Shown here: positions 33,337 through 46,327 of the stretch, piece by piece
Layout: every line of letters begins with the position of its first letter
How positions within the stretch are numbered: position 1 is the stretch's first letter
NCBI GenBank assembly: GCA_028554645.1
Contig: JAQOOI010000018.1
Coordinates: 1 to 64,000, forward strand
Source: Omphalotus guepiniiformis
Taxonomy: Eukaryota > Basidiomycota > Agaricomycetes > Agaricales > Omphalotaceae
Reading direction: 5' to 3'
Length of the DNA stretch: 64,000 bases
The notes under the pieces: generated by a model
Told to the model about the DNA's origin: nothing
The model's database searches: none
Seen by the model: only the letters and a program-made list of their open reading frames with translations
Translations under genes and position numbers: made by a program

Positions 33337-34477
33337 ATGCCAAAATTTATGCTTCGCCCCGAATGGCGGCTCTACCCATTGTCTTCGTTCCTTGGTCTAC
33401 TTGACCTCAAGACTGGTGTTACAGTTGCCTTGCTTTTTGCTGTACGTTGTTATTTACCTGACGTGTCCTTTTCTAAGATTCTGTTCAATCACAGGTGTTC
33501 AACAAAGTAGCTGGTGTCTATGGGCTCATTGCAGTTGCAACCGGCGCTGGCGGTTCTTTCTCGCAACTCAGTCTGTACATTTACTCAGTAATGGCTCTCA
33601 TTGCGCTCTTATGGGGCTTGAAGGCGGTGAAAGACGTGAGCGCGTTTGTTCTCGGTTTCCATCCACCTCTCACGTATACGCGTTGACAGGAGGACGCAAA
33701 GCACACGCTCTATTTTGCGCATTTGTTCTTTGCTGATCACGTCTTTTCCACTGCATGGACAGTCTTCTTTGCTGTTGTCTGGTGGTTGCAAACACCGCAC
33801 GATGGGCGCCGAACCGCCAACTCACCTGCGCAGTTACAAATCATAGAGGGTTCACACACGGGAGGAAATCCTGAACTTTCCGACGATGAACGCGCACTTG
33901 CTGCTGGAGCAATCTGGAATCACGAAAAGGGAAGGGCGCTGGCAGTGATCATTCTTTCTTGGATCTTTAAGGTTCGCATACCATTTCAACGGATGTTTAC
34001 GCCTTTCAATCTCACGTCCCCCCCTTCTTAAAGCTATATTTTGCCTTACTCATCTATTCTTACGCTTCCCACTTGCGGGCAGGGTCTTATCGCTCTCTTC
34101 TTCGTGCACGCGTTCCTGCTGCACTCGCCAATCAGAACTCCTCGTTAGGGTTTCCTGATGAAGAAGACGAAGAAATCGAAGACTTCTACCGTCTGCCCCT
34201 CCGAACCCCGAATACAGGCAATTCAATCTCGAGCTTCACCGACTTTGTCAATGGCCCAACTGGCCAGGCGCATCGGGCAACTGTTCCGTCCGTCGCTCGG
34301 AGTTCTACGGCAGGGAAGCCAAATGGAAATGCTGGTGGGAACATAGATGAAGATGAAGTTCTCTTCGATGAAGATGAGTTTTCTCATGCGACCAGTTCGA
34401 GGGGTCATTCGAAAATCGGCACAGATGATAGCAGCACGGATGGGTCTGACCGAAATAGTTCGGGACGAGTCAGATAA
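33337..34477 (+). CDS. KEI1: IPC synthase regulatory subunit KEI1
   Basis: Regulatory subunit of inositol phosphorylceramide synthase, a Golgi membrane enzyme of fungal sphingolipid synthesis. Start MPKFMLRPEWRLYPLSSF at 33337, then the family block GLLDLKTGVTVALLFAVFNK, VAGVYGLIAVATGAGGSFSQ and a second helix LYIYSVMALIALLWGLKAVK. Third and fourth helices: FADHVFSTAWTVFFAVVWWL and IYFALLIYSYASHLRAGSYR. The C-terminal tail is cytosolic, acidic and Ser-rich (EEDEEIEDFYRLPL, DEDEVLFDEDEFSH). Three introns, all frame-preserving. About 315 residues, in the range of basidiomycete homologues. Divergent from eIF4E-2 with a 169 bp spacer. Confidence 0.88.
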
Positions 34478-34709
34478 GTTCTACACACACGCATTCCTTT
34501 CACGTTCTCCCAACTGCATGTATTTATTACGTTCATTGTAGACAGTACCTGTTCACTTAATTATTGGCTCATCGAATAATACAAACCCTCACGGAGAACT
34601 GAAGAAGGGGAACCAGTTTTCTTTGGTTGTGGCCCGCGTCACTGCCTTGACTTGAGGTGAGGTGAATGTAATACAACGGGTATCTGGCCGCTATATTTTC
34701 ACGACTGGA

Positions 34710-35733
34710 TTAACGTGATATAGTCTGTTGTTCTGCTATTCTATGCTGCCTTCTATCAGCTAACGGATTCAGGATCCATGAGGCAAGTACAATCGCCATG
34801 TCCATGACCTGCATACAAAGAGTTATATCAAACCATTTCATTACTGCACGGGGGAAGAAGCAACCTACAGATACTAAGCCATACAATACTCCTGCGATTA
34901 TATCAAACTTGGGTTCAAATATCAATGAGAGTATCGAAAAAACTCCTAGGAAACGATGAAAAAAAGGAGTTGCAGTCAAGTTAGCAAGGTTGAAGAGACG
35001 ACTACTTCACCTCCCATCGCATCAACGAACATGAACAACACGGAAATGCCAATCACTTTCTTATACCTGTAGATTTCATAGTATTGTGGCAGTAGTCCGA
35101 TAGCGAGTAAAACGGACGCCATGATACCAAAGAAACGCACACCAGTTGTACCGCTGGTTTCGTCTCTTTCATAGGATGGTTTGATGGCAAATATCATCCC
35201 GGCTTCAAATCCACCGAATATTAACATCAGACTTACGCACGTAAGAGTGGAAGTAAGACGGGAACATTGCCTTCCATAGTACTGGCACTTTGTAGGAGCT
35301 CACTGAAGTCAGACAGTGGACTCGCGACTCGGGAGATTACAGACTCACCTGACTCCAGGATATTAGCGACAAGGTAGCCATGAGCTGCGGTTGCACAATG
35401 AGTGGAATATTGAGGTTCTGCAACACGTTGTACACGCCGAGCAATGTGGCTGCAATGGCCCATAAGAGACTAGAGACATGAATGTCCAATTTCTCAGAAC
35501 CAGAAATGTTGGGCGAGATAGTAGGCTCAGGAGCAACGCCTTACACCAAAAATTCGGAAAGCCCTTTGGTTGATTTCTGACGAAAACTTTTCCAGATTTG
35601 AGGAACTAGCTGTATAGTCCAGCAAACTGCTCCTGTATTGTCAGCCAGGTAATAATCAGTGGTGAGATAACGGTAATCCGCTTTGGCACTCACCAATGGT
35701 GCCTAGGACATTTGCTGCAGTGGAATTTGGCAT
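34710..35733 (-). CDS. PQ-loop repeat membrane protein
   Basis: Seven-helix protein with two PQ-loop repeats, a fold found in vacuolar amino-acid exporters and sugar transporters. Start MPNSTAANVLGTIG at 35733. First PQ loop: WTIQLVPQIWKSFRQKSTKG; second: GLLPQYYEIYRYKKVIGISV. Other helices: LLGVYNVLQNLNIPLIVQPQ, IFGGFEAGMIFAIKPS, SILSLIFEPKFDIIAGVLYG and MDMAIVLASWILN. Several short exons on the minus strand. About 260 residues. Convergent with KEI1. Substrate cannot be told from sequence; basic amino-acid export from the vacuole is the usual role of fungal relatives. Confidence 0.85.
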
Positions 35734-36688
35734 GAACCACAAGCTCTGACAGGACCCGATAGAGCCCAGATTCAAACGTTGGGCGGACGAGTCGAATTTT
35801 TGAAGTCACAGACAGGCCGTGCGGCGTGGACGACCTGGTCAAGTTGCCGTGTTGACATCATACATCATGTCTTGCAACTCCAGATAAGCGCCACATTTAC
35901 TACATACGATAACATTGACGGAGAGATAAGAAGGTACAACGTAGAACAAGGGCTATGGGAGGGTGAATATTCAAAACCGGACAACGGGGAACCTACCATA
36001 ATGTTCAAGTAGGACCAGAGGTCACTTATACATATAACACTTCCAGCCATCATTCCAGTATTGAGACACGACCATAAGTTGGCTGGCTTCAAGATTGGAC
36101 AGGATACAGTGTAGATCGATTTAGGGAGGGAATAACTTTTTGCATTGGCTGTAAAATGTAATTTGCATCATTCAAAAATCAAATACTCAAGAAGAATAAC
36201 TCGTCAGTCAAAGATGAGGTGGATAATAATGATAACACACGGGTCATTGCTCAAGCTCACATGAAGGACTATGCAGAAGCGCTTGACCAGGCGGTCGCGT
36301 TTCTAGAGGTCCTGCCGGCGTTGAAATTCCTGGACACATTTCATTTGCATTTCAATATGTCTACCGGAGGAAAGTTGACCTGTAGAGCAGAGAAGAGCAG
36401 AGATGGCTAGAACAGGAGAAATAATTTCAATTTGGCTTGTAAATCCTTAGTCTTCAACGTCAACAATGCACTGGGCCGTAAAGGAGTGTTGGGTGCCGGC
36501 GGTATGCCCCTGCTGACATATTACTGTACACGAAAATGCCGACTGCTGCCGATGCACATGCCGCGGGTACGGCATCAATGAGCCGTGGATTGCTCGATCG
36601 GCAGTTTAGATACAACCACGTGCCTATCTTCCAACTGAAACTTTAAATAAGATGGATTCCTAAGTGTCCGAGAAAGGGTCGTGAGGGT

Positions 36689-36712
36689 GGAATATTCCGA
36701 GAGGAATATTCC
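36689..36712. repeat. Duplicated palindrome GGAATATTCC
   Basis: GGAATATTCC at 36689-36698, four bases GAGA, then GGAATATTCC again at 36703-36712. Each unit is a perfect palindrome and the whole is an inverted repeat. The GAAnnTTC core fits half of a heat-shock element, though the spacing between the two units (14 bp) breaks the strict 5 bp register. Confidence 0.7.
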
Positions 36713-36779
36713 AGTCTCCATCTCTGGTAGAATGTAAGGTGCTTACTATATTTACCAGAGTGGACAGCTGTACAGCGTG

Positions 36780-36852
36780 TGATGCTTCATGCAAGTGGGG
36801 TCAATGCTTATTCCGAGACGGGGGTCGATGCTTCATCCGAGTAGGTGGGTCT
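36780..36852. repeat. Three imperfect ~24 bp tandem units
   Basis: Units of the form GATGCTTCATCCGAGTAGG: GATGCTTCATGCAAGTGGGG, AATGCTTATTCCGAGACGGG and GATGCTTCATCCGAGTAGGT lie head to tail. A doublet of CCGAGATG follows at 36872-36890. Function unknown. Confidence 0.55.
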
Positions 36853-37397
36853 GCCTGAGGCCCGGCCCGGGCTGCCGAGATGCCGAGATGCCGATCACGT
36901 GACCTCGACGCGTCCAGGTTCGAGGAGGAGGACACGAGGGGGAAAGGCATGCGGCATTCGATCGCAGCGGGGCCGAGGACTGAGCTAATGGGATCCAGGT
37001 GAAGAAGAGTCTCTAGAGGGCCTGGAACACCCATTGCTGAAAGGGGAGGCGGGCGGGCGACACGAAAAAAGCTAGGGACGACGAGGCTGGTGATGAGGAG
37101 CGGAAGCAAACGACGTGTCCAGATTCTGTCACGTTATGAATCTGGTCACCGTCGGTCACCACCTCGTCACAATCTTATCCTCTGATAAGACGCTACGCTG
37201 CTTATCTCGGACTTATAGTTTGAAATCATCCTCGATCGTGTACCAAGTCATCGTGTGCCAGGCGTGGAACGAACTATCAAAACAAGTCGAACAACGACTT
37301 CACGACTTCACGCCGAGATAAATTTCAAGCCTGAATAATGTCTGCGACAATCTGTACATACAAAAATACATCGTGTGGGGTACTCCAGACAGCGAGT

Positions 37398-37890
37398 TCA
37401 AGCGCCTAATTTGTGAATGACATTTCCATAGTAGATGGCAGAAGCGGTGGAGGTAGCAGCAAGTAGAGCGGGTATTGGTCCTTTAGCGACGCGGGGGAGT
37501 GAAGAAAGCAATAGTAAAGCGGATGCACCTGGTGGGGCACCATGTCAAGGGTTAATGATAGACATAACCCCAAACTTAGTGACACTTACCCAAGGCGCCT
37601 TCTAAACCATTATCAGCACCTTTGCGAATACGGTCAGCACTATAGAGGTACAGTGCGCCAACGCTGAAAGAGAAGTCTATTCAGTCAGGTTTCCTGAAAG
37701 TTATGGAGTACAACGAACCCAACCCCAGCAACAATTGATGGAATAGATCGTGTTCTCGCGAATCCAGTTATTCCACCTACAACACAGAGGCCACCCATGG
37801 TATAAGAAGGATATGCAGACTGGTATGACCGGGCAACTCTATATGAGATTTGGGTGGCAACGAGAATATTGCGAACGCAAGCCGCACCAT
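37398..37890 (-). CDS. TMEM14 family small membrane protein
   Basis: Small four-helix protein of the TMEM14/UPF0136 family, which in animals sits in the mitochondrial inner membrane (TMEM14C in porphyrin transport). The start codon at 37890 is an exon by itself: ATG is followed directly by a GTGCGG intron (37820-37887) and joins SAYPSYTMGGLCVVGGITGF. Then FARTRSIPSIVAGVGVGALY, the conserved RIRKGADNGLEGALGASALL, and PRVAKGPIPALLAATSTASA ending YYGNVIHKLGA. About 105 residues, normal length. If the start-only exon is wrong, the first Met in frame is at MGGLC. Divergent from PRP40. Confidence 0.85.
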
Positions 37891-38250
37891 TGTAAGTATT
37901 CAAATACTACGACTCAGGATCGGAATTTTATGCAAGGATGAGAGAAAAGGATGTTCAATACAGCAGCAGAGAGCAGGATGTGAAAGTAAGAAGGTGGCTA
38001 CAAGTGCTGGGAAAAGAATATTTATTCATTCCAGCGGCATTGATTTACCCCGCACTTGATTCAGGTGTGGCTCCGGGGTCTGGCCATGGTGGGATTAAGC
38101 TACTCCCGGTTACCGGACGAGACCTTGCGAATCAAACCTACCCAAATAAAGAGCACTTTCGTTCATCCAAGTGACAAGTCAAGAGTTCGCTAAATAGCCA
38201 TTGCTCATTGTCATTAGATTGACAAACACCGGCTTTCTATCCTATCAAGC
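37891..38250. other. Divergent promoter TMEM14 / PRP40
   Basis: 360 bp without a gene between two divergent starts. A plus-strand open frame covers part of it but has no recognisable features. No TATA box close to either start. Confidence 0.5.
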
Positions 38251-41200
38251 ATGAATGTTTGGGTACGACGAACGTTCTTACCATCGATTTATACTCACTT
38301 CCTGTCTCCAGACTGAACATCGTAACCCAGAAGGTAGAACGTACTGGTTCAATACCGGGACCAGAGAAAGTGTTTGGGAAAAACCAGATGGTATTGTAAA
38401 TGATTCTTTATTTGCGAGCATACTTCTGATTTTGGACTTCAGAGCTAAAATCACCATTTGAGGTATGCTATATGCGTGAAATTCCGGATGAAATATTAAA
38501 ACAATAATATGTTTTCCAAGCGTGCTTTGAATCAAACCAAATGGAAAGAATATTTCTCTGGTGGTCGAAAATACTACTATAATGTGAGCATTGATTTGAT
38601 TTTGTCACATTTCAACTCACTGTTATATTGTAATCAGACCGAAACCAAGGAATCGAAATGGGATATGCCCGATGAACTGCTGTTGGTCCTGGAGAAAGTG
38701 GAGAAGGAGAATAAAACTGTCGCTCCTACGTAAGTTATTCACTAATCTTTGCTCTTTTGCTACGCTTCACGTCCCATCCAGTCCAGTCCCGAACGCCATT
38801 ACCGCTCCGGGCTTTACTCCAGTCGGAAGCGCTCCCCAGTCGTCATCTGCCACTCCGACATCAACTTCGGCACAACCTAACGGTGCCAATTCGTTGGCAG
38901 TAGGTCCTCACACCGGTGGCCTGCCTTTGGCCTCATCAAGCGTCCTCCCCGCCCGTCCCAATCTGCCTGACGATCCTGTTATCCCCCATAATGGTTTCAC
39001 CACAGTTGAGGAAGGAGAGAAAGCATTCACGCACTTGTTACGAAAGGCCGGAGTAGATGCAAACTGGACTTGGGATCAGACTATGCGAGCTATCATTACG
39101 GACCCTTTATATAAGGCACTGAACACATTAGCAGAAAAGAAAGCTGTTTTTGAAAAGGCACGTATCTTCCACGACCCTTGTTGTTTTTGAATAACATTCA
39201 TTCTTCTGTTCAGTATACTTCTAGTCTGAAGCTCAAAGAGCAGGAAGAAAAGGAAACTAGATTAGCAAAGCTACGTCCTGCTATTCGAAACATGCTGAAA
39301 GGAAACCCGAATGTATTCCATTACTCGACTTTCAACACTGCAGATAAGCTCTTCTCTCAACACCCTATCTGGCAGCAAGCAAAGATCGAATCTGAGCGTA
39401 AACTCATATTCGAGGAATATGTCGCCGAGTTAAAACAGCGTGAAGTGGTACGTACGACTATGATCACCGAATTGAATCAGTATTGACTGACAATGATCCT
39501 GTCTACAGCAAGAGAGCCGAGCTGCCAGAGCGCGCAGCGTTGCGAAAGTGGTGAACCTTTTCAAGCAGCTCGACGTGGATGTTCTCACTCGCTGGCGTAC
39601 AGCACACACTCTCATCCTTGAATCGGATGAATGGAACTCGGACTCTGAGCTGCGTAAATTGCCTACGCTGGATATCCTTCTTGCGTTTGAAGATTACAGT
39701 CGAGTAAGGGAGAGAGAATATGATGAGCAGATGCGGAGGTCGCAAGTTGAGAAGACAAGGAAGGAGAGGAAGGCTAGGGAGGCGTTCAAGGAGCGTCGGT
39801 TGACGTACCCTTTTCAGTTTTTTTTTCTAAACAAGCAATTCTTTACTAGGAGCTTCTCCAATCCCTCGTTGCATCGGGTGACATAAAGGCTCGAAGCAAA
39901 TGGAAGGATGTTTATTCCAAGTTCAAGGAAGACGAGCGCTACCTCAACATGCTCGGTAACCCTGGCTCAAATCAACTTGAACTCTTCTGGGATGTCGTTG
40001 ATTCACTGGATCAGAAGCTCGATGCGAAGATTGCTATTGTGGAGAGTGCTATTCAAAAATACAATGCTGCTAAAAAGGTCGAAGGGGATAAGAAGGGTGA
40101 GGGTGATGCTGCTGAGGGTGAGAGCGAGAGTAAAGACAAGAGTGACAGTAAGGGTGAACAGGAGAGTTCTGATTTCAAGGTCAAACCCGATACCACGGAG
40201 GATGAATTTACGAATGTTGTCAATTCCGTTGATGATGCAGCCTGTAAGACTTTGACGGAAGAGGATTCACATCTTATCTTTGTCACTGTGAGTAAGATAG
40301 CCATTCTTTTGTAGGACAGCTGGTGTACTTTTGGTTTCTTTAGATGCATGATGCTGCTTTGAAGAAGCAAGCTGATGAAAAGAGACGGGCAGAGAGAAAG
40401 CAAAGGCATCTTCAAGAAGACTTACGTTATGCCCTCAGAAAACTTCCTGAACCTTTGGATCTCAATCTGACATATGATGCGGTGAGTTGCACTCTCTCGA
40501 CATGCGGTTTTTGAGACTCAACTACCTCCTTTGACCGTAGGCCCTGCCTCTAATAGAAAACTTGCCCGAGTACAAGGCTATCGAGGATGAAGAAAGCAGG
40601 CGAGCGGCGTTTGCTAAATTCATCAAGAGACAGAAGGTCTGCATGAGGATGTCTTCAAAGTCAAACGAGGTGCTAATGTGTGGCTACAGGAACGCATGCG
40701 AGAGGCGGCTGGCTCTGAAGATGGTGGCTCCACAACAAGCCGCAAGCGTAAAGAGCCTCCACAACGAGCTGATCATAGTCGCGAGCGTGATAAAGAACGT
40801 GGAGACAGAGACAGAGACCGTCGTGATCGCGACTCGTATCGCGACCGGGACAGGGAGAGGGAAAGAGACCGCGATCGTGACCGTGATCGTGACCGGGGCA
40901 AAGACTACGACTCGAGGAGCTCTAGGCATCAAAGATTTGACGACTACGAGCATGGTCGAAGGGCGTCTAGGGATTATGATCGGGACTACAAATCGTCTAA
41001 GCACAGTCATCCGCGGGAGGAAAAGGACGACAAAAGAAAGGAACGTGATAAAGGGAGGAGGTCGGATAATGACTCTCACTCCAAACGGGACGAGAGAGAG
41101 AGGAGCGCTTCGTCGGCTTACAGGGACGAACCAAAAGAGAAGAGGGACATGGAAGACCGACTTCCGGACGAGAGGGCTGAAAAGGTTTGTCATGACATAT

Positions 41201-41330
41201 GCAAAAGATAGCTTGAATTTAATGTATGTATGTCTTTTAGCGACCGCGGTACGACTCTGAGGCGGAGAAGGAGGCAGCACCAGAAGCGCCTACCGTTCGC
41301 GCGGATACTCCAGAGGAAGGAGAAATCTGA
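38251..41330 (+). CDS. PRP40: Pre-mRNA processing factor PRP40 (WW-FF protein)
   Basis: U1 snRNP-associated splicing factor that bridges 5' splice site and branch-point proteins. Two WW domains: MNVWTEHRNPEGRTYWFNTG..RESVWEKP and TKWKEYFSGGRKYYYN..TETKESKWDMP. After a Pro/Ser linker come FF domains: EEGEKAFTHLLRKAGVDANW (FF1), AIRNMLKGNPNVFHYSTFNT (FF2), VREREYDEQMRRSQVEKTRK region (FF3), ELFWDVVDSLDQKLDAKIAI (FF4) and LRYALRKLPEPLDLNLTYDA (FF5). The C-terminus is an Arg/Asp/Glu repeat tail (RDRDRERERDRDRDRD) like that of SR-related proteins, ending APTVRADTPEEGEI. The first exon is only 12 bp (MNVW). About 830 residues, slightly longer than yeast. Frame is open on the opposite strand over the RD repeat only because of its low complexity. 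Confidence 0.92.
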
Positions 41331-41376
41331 TGGGCAGAGTAGAGTAGTTGTATATATACGTGTAATATCGAAAGTA

Positions 41377-41892
41377 TCATGATATTACTGGCTCTGGAGA
41401 GTGTAATGGTATCTCTATGTTTCCAATTCTGAGTCGCGTATATGTCTGCTTGTGCTTCTTCGTCTTTTGGTATCCCTTTCTACGCTTCTTTTTGAAAATG
41501 AACTCCATCTGACCCTTGGTATGTTCTACCACCGTAGCCTCGACTTTGACGTGTGAGGGTGGTATAGTAGGGTTTCCGCGAAGAGTGTATTCCCGCGAGC
41601 CAAGTTCGTGTATCTCGTCCAAGGCAAGGACGTCTCCAACCTTTACATCGCGTAGTCGGGGAATGGTAAGGATGTCTTTGGATGCTAAGAGATACTTTCG
41701 ACCAACGACGCTGGCTACGACATAGTGAGACGGCTGAGAGCGAATGAGGTCGAGGGCAGAGGTAGTAGAATCTGGCGTAGCATGGATAGCCCTACATAAT
41801 GACCTGCATATCGGTTTTACTACAGAATAAATGAGAGATTGAAAAAGCAAATAAGAAATTTATCACGTACGCTGTCTAAAAAGACTGGCCAT
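41377..41892 (-). CDS. Mitochondrial large ribosomal subunit protein bL21m
   Basis: bL21 of the mitochondrial ribosome. Start at 41892 (MASLFRQ), one intron, then a presequence-like KPICRSLCRAIHATPDSTTS. The L21 fold: HYVVASVVGRKYLLASKDIL, LRDVKVGDVLALDEIHELGS, VKVEATVVEHTKGQMEFIFK and the nucleolar-protein-like basic motif KKKRRKGYQKTKKHKQTYTR, ending LRIGNIEIPL. The KxRKxYxKxxGH-type block is the diagnostic one. About 165 residues. Divergent from ATP1, another mitochondrial gene. Confidence 0.92.
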
Positions 41893-42068
41893 TGCTGGCG
41901 TTGTCAGTACTGGCGGACAAAATATAGCAGACCCTAACCCTAGTAGTCCCTGAGAAATTCAAACTCCGAGTAATTTCCACGGTCAACCCGTAACGCGCCG
42001 AAAAAGCTTTGAGTTGATCGCTCACACCGTTCTTACCTACCTCACTCTCTCCCTTCTACCATTATTCA
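41893..42068. promoter_or_regulatory. Bidirectional mitochondrial-gene promoter with double telo-box
   Basis: 176 bp between bL21m and ATP1 starts. CCCTAACCCTAG at 41932-41943 is two tandem TTAGGG-type units read from the minus strand. Near ATP1 there is a pyrimidine tract (CCTCACTCTCTCCCTTCTAC) typical of highly expressed fungal genes. No TATA box. Confidence 0.6.
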
Positions 42069-44262
<2,194 letters not shown>

Positions 44263-44566
44263 ATGATATCCTGTCGCAGCTAGTTAGATTTCTGTGGATG
44301 AGTGGGACTGTGCCGTGATACAATGTATCGTGCTTTCCCCGCAAAAAAATTGAATTTTTTTTCTATCTTCTTGTACTGGACTTGACATGCGTGCTTCCTC
44401 GTCACTCGTTAATTTTCTGTGTGCTTTACTGCTACTTGATCCTCGAGTATCGAGGGGTCATCGTACCTTGGTCATGACTACTAATGTTTAATCAATTGAT
44501 TCAATGATGTATCCATGCCACGGTCACTCTAGCTAGTCTTGAGCTTGAAGGTCCAGCAACTCCGCG
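44263..44566. other. ATP1 3' region
   Basis: 304 bp containing the ATP1 terminator region (an A-tract GCAAAAAAATTGAATTTTTT at 44340 could form part of it) and the promoter of the next gene. No gene seen. Confidence 0.5.
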
Positions 44567-46327
44567 ATGAAAAACGACGCCGAAACATTGCGCTTCGACA
44601 GTGATCGGTTTAGTACTACCACCACGAATACTTTCGAAACCACCGACACTGGCAGCTCTGCTACAACCATCTGGGGTCCTGGAACACTATCTGGAAAAGC
44701 TATTAAAAGTCTTGGAGAAGCTAGCTTACGAGGTGTCGAAAAGTTGATCGTGCGATGGAGATTAGCGAAGATAAATTCTGTCTTGCCTGGATCCAGTTCA
44801 GGCAGCACTTCTGTGAAAAGTCCCAACGCTTTAAACGGTGATCAGCTGGAAAAGATTTACGATGACTTGCTAGAGCTTTCGAGGTGGGTCGGTTCTTGAC
44901 GTTAAGTAATGTACTCAATTTTGAACGATTGAGCCAGGCTAGACTTCTATGATGCGAAAGTACGACACAAAGCCCTCAGAATGATTATGATGCAGATTGG
45001 TAGTCGGGAGACTAGCCAGCTAATAACCTGTATCATGAAATGGCCTCAGCAAGAGATCATGATCTTTCTCTCTGAGATGATGCCTTGCATGCCATTGCTT
45101 TGGTGTGTACCTTTCGCTATGGCTGCCTTGTTGGATGAGTTCACTGAATTGCGATGTCTGGTAGGGATTCGGAAGCCACAGAAGCGTCTACAGCTAACCT
45201 TACCCTGAAGGCTCGATTGGAACTCATTGACCTGTATCGCTCTTCGCAATCGTCCAAGGAAGCTCTCGAGATCTTACCGTTCCTATCTTTCATATCTGCG
45301 CTTGCACAAGAGAATAGCAATGCATGTCGAGCAGTGGAAGAGTCTGGATTTTTGGAGATCCTTATACTCGCACATCGACAGCATAGCGCGTCCTTGGAAG
45401 TTGCCTCGGCGGGACGAATCGTGGTTCGTATACTTCTCGAAGGACAACCTGGGTCGGATACGGCGTGTCATACTCACCGCTTAGACTTGGTCTGGCCGAG
45501 AGCTTATCGTTCCAATAAACCGCCTCTTGCAGTCGAATTCTTGGCTCTGTCGAAGCTAACGCCGAACATGCGCCGCGCGGAGTGGAAAGCAATGCCTAAG
45601 AATCTGGTTGGGGAGCGACTGGCTGAGATTGCCGCTGTTCTTAGCATGCCGGAGTTTCATTCTGACTGCGAAGAAGACTTTTTCGATATGTGCTTTGATA
45701 TGTTAGTCTTTCGGTGAGCGGAAATTCGCACTCTGAGTGTGATCTTCTATTGAATGTTGCTCTTCCATCAGTGACCTGGACGATGACGGCTTGGGCGACT
45801 TTGCGATCATTCATCTCTTACAGTGTATTGCAATTGGAGGAGAAGCAAGCACGGCTCTGCAAAATGTTCTCGTTCTCCTAACCTACAATGACAACCTAGA
45901 CTTTTTCTATCGAATCATTTACCCTCTTCTGTAAGCAAGCTCTATCTATCTCCCTAATTATTAAGATTAACTGCCTCTAGACGAATGAAAACAGACGCAT
46001 TGCCCACAGCAATATATTTCTGCAACGAAGTAGACCGCTGGCATCCAAACGCTGATGCCGTGGCTCATTTTGCTGAGTTTGCCATCAGTGTTGCCAGCCG
46101 TAGTCAAGCCAGCGCACAAGCCATCCTTGACGCCGACATCGTAGCTCTGCTTAGCACCAGCACCAAGACAGGAGAACTGATCAGGAGCCTCCAAACTGCC
46201 GTCAAAAAGCATGACGCGTTGAGAGCCGTGAGTACTGCCTGTTTTCTTGTGCCGGAATTTAATAGTGATCACAATGAACGTGTAGGACCAACAACAGAAG
46301 ACCAGGGGAAGGTCAGGCACAGTTTGA
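44567..46327 (+). CDS. Uncharacterised ARM/HEAT-like helical protein
   Basis: Six or so exons with clean frame-preserving introns (for example the joins giving ELSRLDFYDAKVRHKAL and PLLWDSEATEASTANLTLK). The N-terminus is Thr/Ser-rich (FSTTTTNTFETTDTGSSATT). The rest is all-helical: LKARLELIDLYRSSQSSKEA, ALEILPFLSFISALAQENSN, FLEILILAHRQHSASLEVAS, DFAIIHLLQCIAIGGEASTA, ALQNVLVLLTYNDNLDFFYR and AILDADIVALLSTSTKTGEL. This looks like armadillo-type repeats. I do not recognise the family. The last exon (46286-46327, DQQQKTRGRSGTV) lies inside a sequence that is duplicated at 63.6 kb. It ends 21 bp from the stop of the Cdc24-like fragment on the other strand. About 470 residues. Confidence 0.8.

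Larger units (their letters stand above)
35734..37397. other. 1.7 kb intergenic region with short repeats
   Basis: No gene is supported. Open frames at 35779 (plus), 36219 (plus) and 36801 (minus, GC-rich) do not resemble proteins. The region contains a duplicated palindrome at 36689-36712 and three imperfect copies of a 23-24 bp unit at 36780-36852, and GC content rises sharply from 36780 to 37110. It may be a long regulatory region or a host of an unannotated non-coding RNA. Confidence 0.45.

Noticed and set aside
35779..36092. Open frames on both strands upstream of the PQ-loop gene
   Set aside because: Neither has recognisable protein features or splice-consistent extension; they overlap each other.
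40684..41280. Long open frame on the minus strand (198 codons) opposite the PRP40 tail
   Set aside because: It is the antisense of the Arg/Asp/Glu repeat; low-complexity coding DNA leaves open frames on the other strand. No domain and no start context.
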